DNA of 64,000 nucleotides from Salinibacterium sp. SWN248 (lineage in GTDB: Bacteria; Actinomycetota; Actinomycetes; Actinomycetales; Microbacteriaceae). The notes beneath the pieces are model-generated. The model was not told where the DNA came from. It made no database searches and saw nothing but the letters and a program-made list of their open reading frames with translations. The position numbers and the translations under genes were made by a program. The stretch spans positions 806,001 to 870,000 of the forward strand of contig NZ_JADYWW010000001.1 in the NCBI RefSeq assembly GCF_015864575.1. Direction: 5' to 3'. Positions 18,054-26,420 of the stretch are shown in pieces (the stretch's first letter is position 1; every line of letters starts with the position of its first letter).

Positions 18054-18974
18054 ATGACTGAAACGGCACCCGCCATCCCGGCGCTAGAGTCGGATGCCGC
18101 GCCCTTTGCTCGTCTGCGACTAGATATCGCCTACGACGGTACGAATTTCTTTGGGTGGGGCAAGCAACCTGTGCTGCGCACCGTGCAAGGCACCATTGAA
18201 GACGCCCTGGCCGTCATCTTTCGGCGGTTTGGGGTTACACCGCAACTGGTCGTTGCCGGACGCACGGATGCTGGCGTACACGCGACAGGCCAAGTGGCTC
18301 ACCTTGACCTCACTGAGACTCAGCTGCGCAGCCTCGACCGCCCGCGGCGCGGCAACATGGGCGGCCGGCGGTATGACGGACCGGCCTCTCTGGCACGACG
18401 GATCAATGGCATCACGGGCCTTGAGTCCGACATCTTTGTTACCCAGTCAGTGATCGCGGCGGACGGGTTCGATGCCCGATTCTCGCCCCTCTGGCGACGC
18501 TACGAGTACCGTATTGCCGACAATGAGTCACCGCGCGACCCACGTCAACGCAATCACACACTCTGGTACCCGGCCACGCTCGACGTGGACGCGATGAATG
18601 TGGCGGCGAAAGAGCTCCTCGGGCTCCACGATTGGGCTGCCTATTGCAAGCCCCGCGAAGGTGCCACGACGGTGCGCAGCCTTGAGCGATTCAGCTTTAT
18701 CCGCACCGATGAGGGCATCATCCTCGCTGAAGTGCGCGCCGATGCGTTTTGCCACAGCATGGTGCGGTCGCTGGTGGGAGCCGGAGTCTTTGTGGGACAG
18801 GGCAAGATTGATGCTTCGCGCCCTGCTGACATCCGCGATGAACGTTCGAAGGGCAGCGAATACAAGGTCATGCCTGCTAAAGGACTCACGCTTGTCGAGG
18901 TCGGTTATCCGCCAGATGAAGAACTGCACGCGCGTGCAGAACTCACGCGATCACGTCGTGAGTTGATCGACTAG
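18054..18974 (+). CDS. truA: tRNA pseudouridine(38-40) synthase
   Basis: TruA isomerises uridines 38-40 in the anticodon arm. The 306-residue protein has DIAYDGTNFFGWGKQ, the catalytic-aspartate motif AGRTDAGVHATGQVAHLDL and HSMVRSLVGAGVFVGQGK near the C-terminus. An insertion of about 20 residues (RPRRGNMGGRRYDG) follows the catalytic region. It is convergent with the LacI gene, 45 bases apart; elsewhere in actinobacteria rplM-rpsI usually follows truA directly. Confidence 0.95.
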   Translation: MTETAPAIPALESDAAPFARLRLDIAYDGTNFFGWGKQPVLRTVQGTIEDALAVIFRRFGVTPQLVVAGRTDAGVHATGQVAHLDLTETQLRSLDRPRRGNMGGRRYDGPASLARRINGITGLESDIFVTQSVIAADGFDARFSPLWRRYEYRIADNESPRDPRQRNHTLWYPATLDVDAMNVAAKELLGLHDWAAYCKPREGATTVRSLERFSFIRTDEGIILAEVRADAFCHSMVRSLVGAGVFVGQGKIDASRPADIRDERSKGSEYKVMPAKGLTLVEVGYPPDEELHARAELTRSRRELID

Positions 18975-19019
18975 CCACCGCTGTTGCTGGCTGCGCCGCC
19001 GCTGTTGCCTCGTGCCACG

Positions 19020-20072
19020 TCAGTGCTGCGCGGGCGCCCGAAGGTCGGTGGAACGTCGCACGACGAGCTCGGGCGGGAGGACCTCTTGACGGTGGGTGTG
19101 GGAATCTTCTCGCGCTGAGTGCTCAATGAGCAATCGTGCAGCGCGCGTGCCGAGTTTGTCGATGGGTTGGCGCACTGACGTGAGCGGCACAACCCAGTCG
19201 CGGGCGAAGTCAATGTCGTCGTACCCGACGAGCGCAACGTCCTCTGGCACGCTAAGCCCCGCGTCGATAAGTCCGCGGTAGACGCCGAAGGCGAGCATGT
19301 CGTTTCCGCAAAATACGGCGTCGGGGGAGTCTCCCTCGAGAAGTAGTTCTGCTGCTCGTCGACCATCTTGGATGCCGATCCCTGACGTGCTGACTTCGAT
19401 CAACGACACTTCCGGATCCATGCCGGCTGCAATGATCGCTTCGCGTGCGCCCTGGGCGCGATCGGCGAACTGACGGAGCCCGGTTGGTCCTCCGACGACA
19501 GCGATGCGGGTGTGGCCTAGCTGCAGCAGGTGTTCGATTGCGAGGCGTCCGCCTGCGACGTTGTCGACGGAAATGGAGCAGTGTTCTGGGCCGCCGTTGT
19601 AATCGAGCAACACGACGGGCAGATCGCCGGGGAGGTCTTTGTAGGGGTCGGCGTCTTCGTCGAGGCTCGCAGGTGCCAGTAGTACGCCGCGGACTCGCTG
19701 GGCGGCCAACATCGCGAGAAGTCCGGACTCGCGGGTGGTGTCCCCTTCGGAATTGCAGAGCATCACCACGTGGCCCGATTCGCGAACGGTGCGCTCGATG
19801 ACGTGCGCGGCTTCCATGTAGAAGGGGCTTTCGATATCCAGAACGACAAGCCCGATGACGTTGCTGGAGGCTCCCGTGAGCACGCGGGCTTGCTGGTTGG
19901 GCACGAAGCCCAGTTCGGCAATCGCTTTCTCTACGGCGGCGCGGGTGCGCGGGTGGACGGTGTCGGGTCGGTTGATCGTATTCGACACGGTGCCGGTCGA
20001 AACCTGGGCCAGCGCGGCGACATCGCGGATCCCGGCGGGCGACTTCGATGTCGCAGTGTCGGGGGTACTCAT
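19020..20072 (-). CDS. LacI-family transcriptional regulator of the sugar locus
   Basis: The 350-residue protein has an N-terminal LacI HTH (GIRDVAALAQVSTGTVSNTI), the hinge-helix segment NQQARVLTGASS and a periplasmic-binding-like effector domain (VIGLVVLDIESPFYME, CGNDMLAFGVYRGL, VGYDDIDFA). It is divergent from the ABC importer and kinase/aldolase genes. The tandem TGAACC operators in the 282-base intergenic region are the obvious targets. The inducer should be the transported sugar or a phosphorylated product; it cannot be named. Confidence 0.9.
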   Translation of the reverse strand: MSTPDTATSKSPAGIRDVAALAQVSTGTVSNTINRPDTVHPRTRAAVEKAIAELGFVPNQQARVLTGASSNVIGLVVLDIESPFYMEAAHVIERTVRESGHVVMLCNSEGDTTRESGLLAMLAAQRVRGVLLAPASLDEDADPYKDLPGDLPVVLLDYNGGPEHCSISVDNVAGGRLAIEHLLQLGHTRIAVVGGPTGLRQFADRAQGAREAIIAAGMDPEVSLIEVSTSGIGIQDGRRAAELLLEGDSPDAVFCGNDMLAFGVYRGLIDAGLSVPEDVALVGYDDIDFARDWVVPLTSVRQPIDKLGTRAARLLIEHSAREDSHTHRQEVLPPELVVRRSTDLRAPAQH

Positions 20073-20233
20073 GGATTGCTCACTTCTTGTGCATGGTTCG
20101 GGTGCTGCAGGTTTCTCACTCTAAGGGCATTGCTCGGGTGCGCCGCGTAAGGGTGCAGTCGAGGTTCTCGTAATCGCATCGTTGTGATCATCTCTGCCTA
20201 GCGGTTGCATATCGGTATTTGTCCAGTGTACGT

Positions 20234-20248
20234 TTGAACCGCTTTAAA
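20234..20248. promoter_or_regulatory. Second, imperfect LacI-type operator
   Basis: TTGAACCGCTTTAAA is an imperfect copy of the perfect operator that follows; the two TGAACC half-sites are 17 bases apart, placing them at a similar helical face. A TTGCAT/TACGTT pair (18-base spacing, 20205-20234) just upstream is a possible promoter, which this site would overlap. Confidence 0.5.
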
Positions 20249-20251
20249 AAA

Positions 20252-20263
20252 TGAACCGGTTCA
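20252..20263. promoter_or_regulatory. Perfect palindromic LacI-type operator
   Basis: TGAACCGGTTCA is a perfect 12-base palindrome with central CG, the usual pattern for LacI-family sites. It lies between the divergent regulator and binding-protein genes, 92 bases before the latter. Confidence 0.8.
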
Positions 20264-20354
20264 AAATTCTCGACCGGGCGCAATGACGCGAAAGTGCTGA
20301 GGCTCTAGGCGCTGCGTCCGCGCAACACTGCACTCACACCAAAAGGAGAAACAC

Positions 20355-21386
20355 ATGAAGCAACGTCGCTTTGCAGGCCTCGCGATCGGTCTCGTGGCCG
20401 TCGTAGGACTCGGCCTCGCCGGATGTTCCGCTGACGCCGACACTTCCACCGCATCCGGGGAAGACGCCTACACAATTGTTATCGTCCCCAAGGACTCGAC
20501 TAACCCGTGGTTCGTTCGCATGGAAGAGGGCGTCAACAAGTTCGCCGCTGATTCCGGCAACGATGTTTACCAAAAGGGCCCCGCTGAGACGGATGCCACA
20601 CTGCAGGTTCAGGTCATCCAAGACCTCATCGCTCAGGGTGTAGACGCTATCGGCGTCGTACCGGTTGACCCGGGAGCACTTGAGACCGTCTTGAAGCAGG
20701 CCATGGACGCCGGCATCGTTGTTGTCACCCACGAAGGTGCCAGCCAAGAAAACACGATGTACGACATCGAAGCCTTCAACAACACCCAGTACGGCGCATT
20801 CATCATGGACAACCTCGCTGAGGCAATGGGCGAAGAGGGCACCTACGCCACGATGGTTGGCCACGTAACGAACGCTTCGCACAACGAGTGGGCCGACGGT
20901 GCGGTTGCTCGTCAGGCTGAGGCGTACCCCAACATGACGCTGCTTGCTGCCGAGCCGCGCGTTGAGTCGCAAGACGACGGAGAGGTCGCCTACCAGGCTG
21001 CCAAGGAGCTCCTCAAGAAGTACCCCGAAGTAACCGGCATCGTCGGAACCTCGTCGTTTGACGCTCCTGGTGTCGCTCGTGCGATCGAAGAACTCGGCCT
21101 CACCGGCAAGGTCTTCGTCAGTGGAACCGGTATGCCGGCCGCTAACAAGTCGATCCTCGAAAAGGGCCTCGTCAAGACGCTGACCCTCTGGGACCCAGCA
21201 GACGCTGGTTACGCTCTGGCATCGCTCGCCGAGCAGATCCTCGATGGTGAAGACATCGCCGACGGTGTAAACCTCGGAGTCACCGGTTACGAGAACATGA
21301 CGTTCGCTGAAGGTAGCGACAAGGTTCTCGAAGGTAACGGCTGGGTAGTTATCGACAAGGACAACGTAGATAGCTTCGGCTTCTAA
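20355..21386 (+). CDS. Sugar ABC transporter substrate-binding lipoprotein (RhaS/LsrB type)
   Basis: The 343-residue protein has a lipoprotein signal peptide with lipobox LAGC (Cys near residue 24) and a Peripla_BP_4 fold (IVPKDSTNPWFVRMEEG, QDLIAQGVDAIGVVPVDP, TGIVGTSSFDAPGVARAIEE). It belongs to the family of RhaS, LsrB and similar sugar binders. It opens the locus after the LacI operators; AAAGGAG precedes the ATG. The ligand is unknown; the kinase and aldolase downstream hint at a deoxyhexose, pentose or tetrose derivative. Confidence 0.92.
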   Translation: MKQRRFAGLAIGLVAVVGLGLAGCSADADTSTASGEDAYTIVIVPKDSTNPWFVRMEEGVNKFAADSGNDVYQKGPAETDATLQVQVIQDLIAQGVDAIGVVPVDPGALETVLKQAMDAGIVVVTHEGASQENTMYDIEAFNNTQYGAFIMDNLAEAMGEEGTYATMVGHVTNASHNEWADGAVARQAEAYPNMTLLAAEPRVESQDDGEVAYQAAKELLKKYPEVTGIVGTSSFDAPGVARAIEELGLTGKVFVSGTGMPAANKSILEKGLVKTLTLWDPADAGYALASLAEQILDGEDIADGVNLGVTGYENMTFAEGSDKVLEGNGWVVIDKDNVDSFGF

Positions 21387-21400
21387 GCAGTCCCGTTTTC

Positions 21401-21440
21401 GCGATCAGGGCAGAGCGAACATCCGTTCTGCCCTGGTCGC
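21401..21440 (+). other. Intercistronic hairpin after the binding-protein gene
   Basis: GCGATCAGGGCAGA (21401-21414) pairs with the region 21426-21440 (TTCTGCCCTGGTCGC) with one G-T pair. There is no T-run. Such hairpins often stabilise the binding-protein message relative to the transporter message. Confidence 0.6.
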
Positions 21441-21478
21441 ACCCCCACGATTTATTCACGCGCGGAAAGGACCGGACG

Positions 21479-22993
21479 ATGGTAGATAACGTCATCGCGG
21501 TACGCGATATCGGTAAGGCTTTCGCTGGCGTTCAAGCGCTTGATGGCATCACCTTAGAGATCGCTCCCGGAGAGATCCACTGTCTCGCCGGAGAGAACGG
21601 CAGTGGCAAGTCCACGCTGATCAAGGTCATGTCTGGTGTGCACGCCCCCGATACCGGAACCATCGAACTGAACGGCAAAACGTTCTCGAAGCTGTCGCCC
21701 ATCGAGGCGATCTCGAACGGTGTTCAGGTCATTTATCAAGACTTCTCCGTTTTTCCGAACCTCACGGTGATGGAAAACCTGGCGCTCAACGCCGAACTCG
21801 CCGCCCACCGCACTTTCGTGAGTTGGAAGCGGATGCGGGCCGTCGCCGAAGAGGCGATCGCCAAAATCAACTTCACGATCGACCTTGACGAAAAGGTCGG
21901 CCAGCTTTCTGTCGCGCAGAAGCAACTCGTTGCTATCTCCCGCGCTCTCATGAGCGACGCAAAACTCATCATCATGGATGAACCAACGACGGCTCTGACG
22001 AAGCGAGAGGTTGACGCGCTCTTCGCCATCATCCTCGATCTCAAGGCCCGGGGAATTGCGACGCTGTTCGTGAGCCACAAGCTCGATGAAGTCTTCGAAA
22101 TCAGCGAACGCTTCACGATCATCCGCAACGGTAAGTCAGTTATCACGTGCTTGCCGGAGGAACTCGATCACGCGACGTTCTCGCACCACATGACTGGTCG
22201 TGAATTCGACGACAACCATTTCGTTCCCGAGCACGTCTCGGACGAACCCATCCTCGAAACCCGCGGCCTCGGCGTCAACGGCGCCTTCGCAGATGTCGAT
22301 CTCACTCTTCGCAAAGGCGAGATCCTAGGAATCACCGGGCTGCTTGGTTCTGGGCGAACGGAACTCGCGCTCTCGCTCTTCGGTGCGAAGCCCGCTGACT
22401 CTGGTGAGATCCTGATCAATGGCGAAGCCGTCGATGTGAACAGCGTTCGCTCCGCCATCGCCCACGGGATTGGTTACGTTCCCGAAGACCGCCTCACAGA
22501 AGGTCTCTTCCTCGAGCGTTCCATTAGTTCTAACATCGTGATCTCCGAGCTCGATTCGTTCGTCTCGAAGTTGGGGGCACTCGATCAGCGCAAGGCGGAT
22601 GCTGAAGGCCAACGCTGGGTAGACGAACTCAAGATCGCGACTCCCAACCCTGCTAACGCGGTGAACACTCTTTCGGGAGGAAACCAGCAACGCATCGTGC
22701 TGGCGAAGTGGCTCGCTACCCACCCGAAGATTCTGATCCTCAACGGCCCAACGGTCGGAGTAGATATCGGGTCGAAGCACGACATCCATCGCATCTTGCG
22801 CACACTTGCGAGCGAAGGTCTCGGCGTCATCATCATCTCCGATGACATCCCTGAGGTCATCCAGAACTGCAACCGGGTCATGGCGATGAACGCAGGACGA
22901 ATCGTGGCGGAAATCGACCCGCGCACGACGACCGAATCCGAGCTCGCCGAGCTCATGTCGAAAGACCCGAGCACTGTTGACGGGAAGGGCTGA
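21479..22993 (+). CDS. Sugar ABC transporter ATPase with two nucleotide-binding domains
   Basis: At 504 residues it is the double-ATPase form of RbsA/XylG/RhaT. Domain 1 has Walker A GENGSGKST, signature LSVAQKQL and Walker B LIIMDEPTTAL; domain 2 has the degenerate Walker A GLLGSGRTE and signature LSGGNQQR, typical of this family. It follows the binding protein by 92 bases and ends one base before the first permease start. Confidence 0.94.
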   Translation: MVDNVIAVRDIGKAFAGVQALDGITLEIAPGEIHCLAGENGSGKSTLIKVMSGVHAPDTGTIELNGKTFSKLSPIEAISNGVQVIYQDFSVFPNLTVMENLALNAELAAHRTFVSWKRMRAVAEEAIAKINFTIDLDEKVGQLSVAQKQLVAISRALMSDAKLIIMDEPTTALTKREVDALFAIILDLKARGIATLFVSHKLDEVFEISERFTIIRNGKSVITCLPEELDHATFSHHMTGREFDDNHFVPEHVSDEPILETRGLGVNGAFADVDLTLRKGEILGITGLLGSGRTELALSLFGAKPADSGEILINGEAVDVNSVRSAIAHGIGYVPEDRLTEGLFLERSISSNIVISELDSFVSKLGALDQRKADAEGQRWVDELKIATPNPANAVNTLSGGNQQRIVLAKWLATHPKILILNGPTVGVDIGSKHDIHRILRTLASEGLGVIIISDDIPEVIQNCNRVMAMNAGRIVAEIDPRTTTESELAELMSKDPSTVDGKG

Positions 22994-22994
22994 G

Positions 22995-24011
22995 ATGGCC
23001 AAGTTAGTGCGAAAGCTCACTAAATCAAACGAGTTCTACCTCTTGCTCGTGATCATTGCCGTGAGCATTGTCATCCAGTTGCGGAGCGGTCAGTTCTTCT
23101 CCGCTAATAACCTGGTCGACCTTGCGAACGCGATGGTTGTTCCCGGCATCTTTGCGGTTGGCGCCTTCATGGTGCTGGTGGCCGGCGGAATCGATGTTTC
23201 GTTTCCGGCGCTGGCTTCGCTCTCGGTCTACGCGACCACCCGCGTGCTCGTGGATGCGGGCTATTCCGGGGGAGTCTGGCTCCCGTTCCTGCTAGTCATT
23301 GTGGTTGGCGCGATCCTCGGAGCGTTCAACGGACTCTTCACCTCGAGGTTCGTGGTGCCCGTGCTCATCATCACTCTCGGTACCGCGAGCGTCTTCTCCG
23401 GAGTCATGCAGGGCGTTTTCAAGTCGGTGCAGATTCCGAACCTGCCGCAGGGGATGAGTGACTTCGGCCGGTCAACACTGTTCGTGGCGACAAACCCCGA
23501 ATCTGGGCTTACGTCCAACATGCCGATGGCCTTCCTCATCTTGGTTGCTGTTGTTGCCGTTGCCTTCGTCGTGATGAGATACACCACTTTTGGCCGTGGT
23601 CTCTACGCGATTGGTGGTGACGAAAGTGCTGCCGCTCGTGCCGGCTTCAAGGTGCGCAAGATCAAGTTTTGGCTCTTCGTCATCGTGGGAATCATCGCGA
23701 GCCTCGCCGGACTGGTGCGTACGAGCATGATGGACCAGATGCATCCGACGAACCTGCTCGGTATGGAGCTCATGGTCATCGCGGCGGTCGTGCTCGGCGG
23801 CGCCTCCATTACAGGAGGAACCGGAACACTGACCGGCACGATGCTGGGAACGCTTCTGATCGTGATTGTGCAAAACAGCATGATCTTGGTCGGCATCCCC
23901 ACCTTCTGGCAAGGCTTCGCGCTCGGCACCCTGATCCTCGTCGGAACAGGTATCTCGGCCGTGCAACTCACCCGATCACGCAAACGCGCACCTGCGCTGG
24001 TTCAAGGATAG
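22995..24011 (+). CDS. Sugar ABC transporter permease 1
   Basis: A 338-residue BPD_transp_2-type permease with eight to ten hydrophobic segments and the family loop GGDESAAARAGFKVRKIKFW that contacts the ATPase. The ATG at 22995 lies one base after the ATPase stop; an in-frame start at 22977 inside the ATPase gene is less likely. It pairs with permease 2 to form a heterodimeric channel as in RhaPQ or LsrCD. Confidence 0.92.
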   Translation: MAKLVRKLTKSNEFYLLLVIIAVSIVIQLRSGQFFSANNLVDLANAMVVPGIFAVGAFMVLVAGGIDVSFPALASLSVYATTRVLVDAGYSGGVWLPFLLVIVVGAILGAFNGLFTSRFVVPVLIITLGTASVFSGVMQGVFKSVQIPNLPQGMSDFGRSTLFVATNPESGLTSNMPMAFLILVAVVAVAFVVMRYTTFGRGLYAIGGDESAAARAGFKVRKIKFWLFVIVGIIASLAGLVRTSMMDQMHPTNLLGMELMVIAAVVLGGASITGGTGTLTGTMLGTLLIVIVQNSMILVGIPTFWQGFALGTLILVGTGISAVQLTRSRKRAPALVQG

Positions 24012-24019
24012 GGACGGCA

Positions 24020-25063
24020 ATGTCAGCTCTTACGACTCTTACGCCTCTTCGGGATCGCCTCACTCGCGATCCGCACGTCACGCGCCTCGCCGTGATTCTC
24101 GTTCTGCTCTTGACGTTCTTCATGCTCGTCAAGACCAAGAACTTCTTTGGAATCGCGACGTGGCAGTCGATGGCTGTTCAGTTCCCCGAGTTCGGCCTCA
24201 TGGCTCTCGGGGTGATGCTCACCATGATCATTGGAGGAATCGACCTCTCCGTGGTCGGTGTCGCCAACATGACGGCCATTGGCAGTGCGACCCTCATGAT
24301 GTCAATCGCGCCCACCGGCGCCGACAGCCCCCAGGGCTACTTGGCTGTTGTCGCGGCGATCGCGTTCTCGCTCATTGTGGGAGCGATAGCCGGCGCCTTC
24401 AACGGGTTCTTGATAGCCAAAGTGAAGATCCCCGCCATTCTGGTGACGCTCGGAACATTCGAGCTCTTCACCGGTATCGCGGTCATCATCACGGGAGGAA
24501 AGCCCGCAAGTGGCCTTCCCGCGCAGTACGGCGAGATCATGGCGCAGCGCGTCTTCGGGATCATCCCGATGCCGCTCATCATCTTCATCCTTGCCACTGT
24601 CGTGATCGCTCTGATCATGTACAAGACAGCATTCGGCACCAAGCTCTACATGCTGGGATCGAATGAGACGGCGGCACGGTTCAGTGGGCTCAAGACCGAC
24701 AACCTCATCATCCGTACCTACATGACCTCGGGCATCTTTGCTGCCGCTGCCGGTCTCGTGATGCTCGCCAACTACAACTCGGCGAAGGCTGACTATGGCT
24801 CCACGTACACCCTGCTCGCCGTGTTGATCGTGGTGTTGGGTGGCGTGAACCCGAACGGTGGATCAGGGCGACTGTCTGGCGTGATCCTCGCGGTCGTTGT
24901 GCTGCAGGTTCTCTCCTCGCTGCTCAACACTTTCCCGAACATCAGCAACTTCTACCGCCCGCTGATCTGGGGTGGAGTGCTGCTTCTCGTCATCGTGGTG
25001 AATCAATGGACTAAAAAGAACAGGCTCTCTCGTCTGTTCGGTGTGAAAGGAAACAAATCATGA
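24020..25063 (+). CDS. Sugar ABC transporter permease 2
   Basis: A 347-residue permease of the same family (LGVMLTMIIGGIDLSVVGVAN, GSNETAARFSGLKTDNLI, VLGGVNPNGGSGRLSGV). The ATG at 24020 follows GGGACGG and lies eight bases after permease 1; the longer frame reaching back to 23669 runs inside permease 1 and is out of family. It overlaps the isomerase gene by four bases. Confidence 0.92.
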   Translation: MSALTTLTPLRDRLTRDPHVTRLAVILVLLLTFFMLVKTKNFFGIATWQSMAVQFPEFGLMALGVMLTMIIGGIDLSVVGVANMTAIGSATLMMSIAPTGADSPQGYLAVVAAIAFSLIVGAIAGAFNGFLIAKVKIPAILVTLGTFELFTGIAVIITGGKPASGLPAQYGEIMAQRVFGIIPMPLIIFILATVVIALIMYKTAFGTKLYMLGSNETAARFSGLKTDNLIIRTYMTSGIFAAAAGLVMLANYNSAKADYGSTYTLLAVLIVVLGGVNPNGGSGRLSGVILAVVVLQVLSSLLNTFPNISNFYRPLIWGGVLLLVIVVNQWTKKNRLSRLFGVKGNKS

Positions 25064-25623
25064 AGCTAACCAAGGACCGCCATGTAGTTGTGGGCGCTGA
25101 CTTTGCCGGATTCCCGCTCAAAGAGGCCGTCAAACGCCACTTGGAAGCACGGGACTGGACCGTCACTGACCTGACGCCAACGCTCGACGACATCCCGATG
25201 TACCACCGTGCCGGTTTCATGCTCGGAGCCAAAATCGCCGAGGGCGAGTTCGAGAAAGCTCTCGCGTTCTGTGGCACCGGAATGGGCATCCACGTTGCTG
25301 CCAGCAAGGTGCCTCACGTGCACGCCGCCGTCTGCGAGAGCGCTCCGGCAGCTCTTCGTGCAGCCACGGCCAATAACTGCAACCTCATGGCCATGGGCGC
25401 CTTCTACATTGGCCCGCGCCTCGGAATGGCGATGGCGGATGCGTTCCTTGAGAACAACTTCGGTGACGGTTACGAAGACTGGGAAGGCTTCGCCGACTAC
25501 CACATGGTCGGTTACGAAGAATGCGAAAACTTCGACTACCAGGCGTACAAAGACAACGGCTTCGAGGTCGTAGGGGAACGCAACGTTTCCATGGGGCCTG
25601 AGCCTCGCGGCCTCGCTTACTAA
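25060..25623 (+). CDS. RpiB/LacA/LacB-family sugar-phosphate isomerase
   Basis: A 187-residue member of the RpiB/LacAB family, which interconverts aldose and ketose phosphates. The N-terminal VVGADFAGFPLKEAV carries Asp14; the usual DH pair here reads DF. CGTGMGIHVAASK (71-83) holds the catalytic Cys71, followed by PHVHAAVCES. The C-terminal 50 residues (DYHMVGYEECENFDY and on) go beyond the roughly 150 residues of RpiB. Substrate may be a tetrose, pentose or deoxysugar phosphate. It overlaps permease 2 by four bases. Confidence 0.85.
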   Translation: MKLTKDRHVVVGADFAGFPLKEAVKRHLEARDWTVTDLTPTLDDIPMYHRAGFMLGAKIAEGEFEKALAFCGTGMGIHVAASKVPHVHAAVCESAPAALRAATANNCNLMAMGAFYIGPRLGMAMADAFLENNFGDGYEDWEGFADYHMVGYEECENFDYQAYKDNGFEVVGERNVSMGPEPRGLAY

Positions 25624-25649
25624 CCGAACGAATAGCCACAGGGAGAGAC

Positions 25650-26399
25650 ATGGCGAAGGTATTACTCGCAGGAGAGTCATGGTCGACGACGTCGATCCAC
25701 ACGAAGGGCTTTGACTCTTTTGTCACTTCCGCATACGCCGAAGGGGCAGATGACTTCATCGCTGCGCTGAAGTCAGCGGGTAACACTGTTGAATTCCAGC
25801 CCAACCACGTTGCGGCCGAACAATTCCCGACTACCGCTGAGGAACTCAGCCAGTACGACGTCGTCGTGCTCAGCGATATCGGCGCTAACACGCTCTTGCT
25901 GCCCAACGGCGTCTTTGCCAAGGGCGAGCGGATTCCTCATCGCCTCGAAGTATTGGCGAAGTGGGTGCGCGACGGCGGATCGCTCTTGATGGTTGGCGGC
26001 TACCTCAGCTTCCAAGGCATCGAAGCGAAAGCGAACTACCGCAACACAGCTCTCGCGAGCATTCTTCCCGTCGAAATGGAAATCGGCGACGATAGGGAAG
26101 AGACTCCGCAGGGCGTCGAAGCGACCTCACTGGGCGATCACCCCGCGACCGCAGGGCTGCCGACCTCCTGGCCAGCAGTGCTCGGTCATCACCGTTTGGT
26201 GGCACGGGGCAGCGCGCAGACCCTTGCGACCGTCGGCGACTTTCCCCTTCTCGTCGTGGACGGAGAAGGGTTAGGTCGTGTCGCGGCCTTCGCCAGCGAC
26301 ATGGGCCCGCACTGGTTGCCGACCGAGTTCTTGGAATGGGACGGCTTTGCCCCCATGTGGAACCAGCTCATCTCGTGGCTCGCTCGCGAGTCAGACTAA
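25650..26399 (+). CDS. Glutamine-amidotransferase-like protein (DUF1355/GATase1-like)
   Basis: A 249-residue protein with the flavodoxin-like class I GATase-like fold (MAKVLLAGESWSTTSIHTKG, YDVVVLSDIGANTLLLP, GGSLLMVGGYLSFQG). No nucleophilic cysteine stands at the expected elbow: the strand-turn reads MVGGYLSF, and there are no cysteines in the protein, so it is unlikely to hydrolyse glutamine. Related proteins are commonly found beside sugar ABC transporters. Its role in the locus is unknown. It is 26 bases after the isomerase and 21 before the kinase. Confidence 0.75.
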   Translation: MAKVLLAGESWSTTSIHTKGFDSFVTSAYAEGADDFIAALKSAGNTVEFQPNHVAAEQFPTTAEELSQYDVVVLSDIGANTLLLPNGVFAKGERIPHRLEVLAKWVRDGGSLLMVGGYLSFQGIEAKANYRNTALASILPVEMEIGDDREETPQGVEATSLGDHPATAGLPTSWPAVLGHHRLVARGSAQTLATVGDFPLLVVDGEGLGRVAAFASDMGPHWLPTEFLEWDGFAPMWNQLISWLARESD

Positions 26400-26420
26400 G
26401 CACGGGGCGAGTGAGATTTG

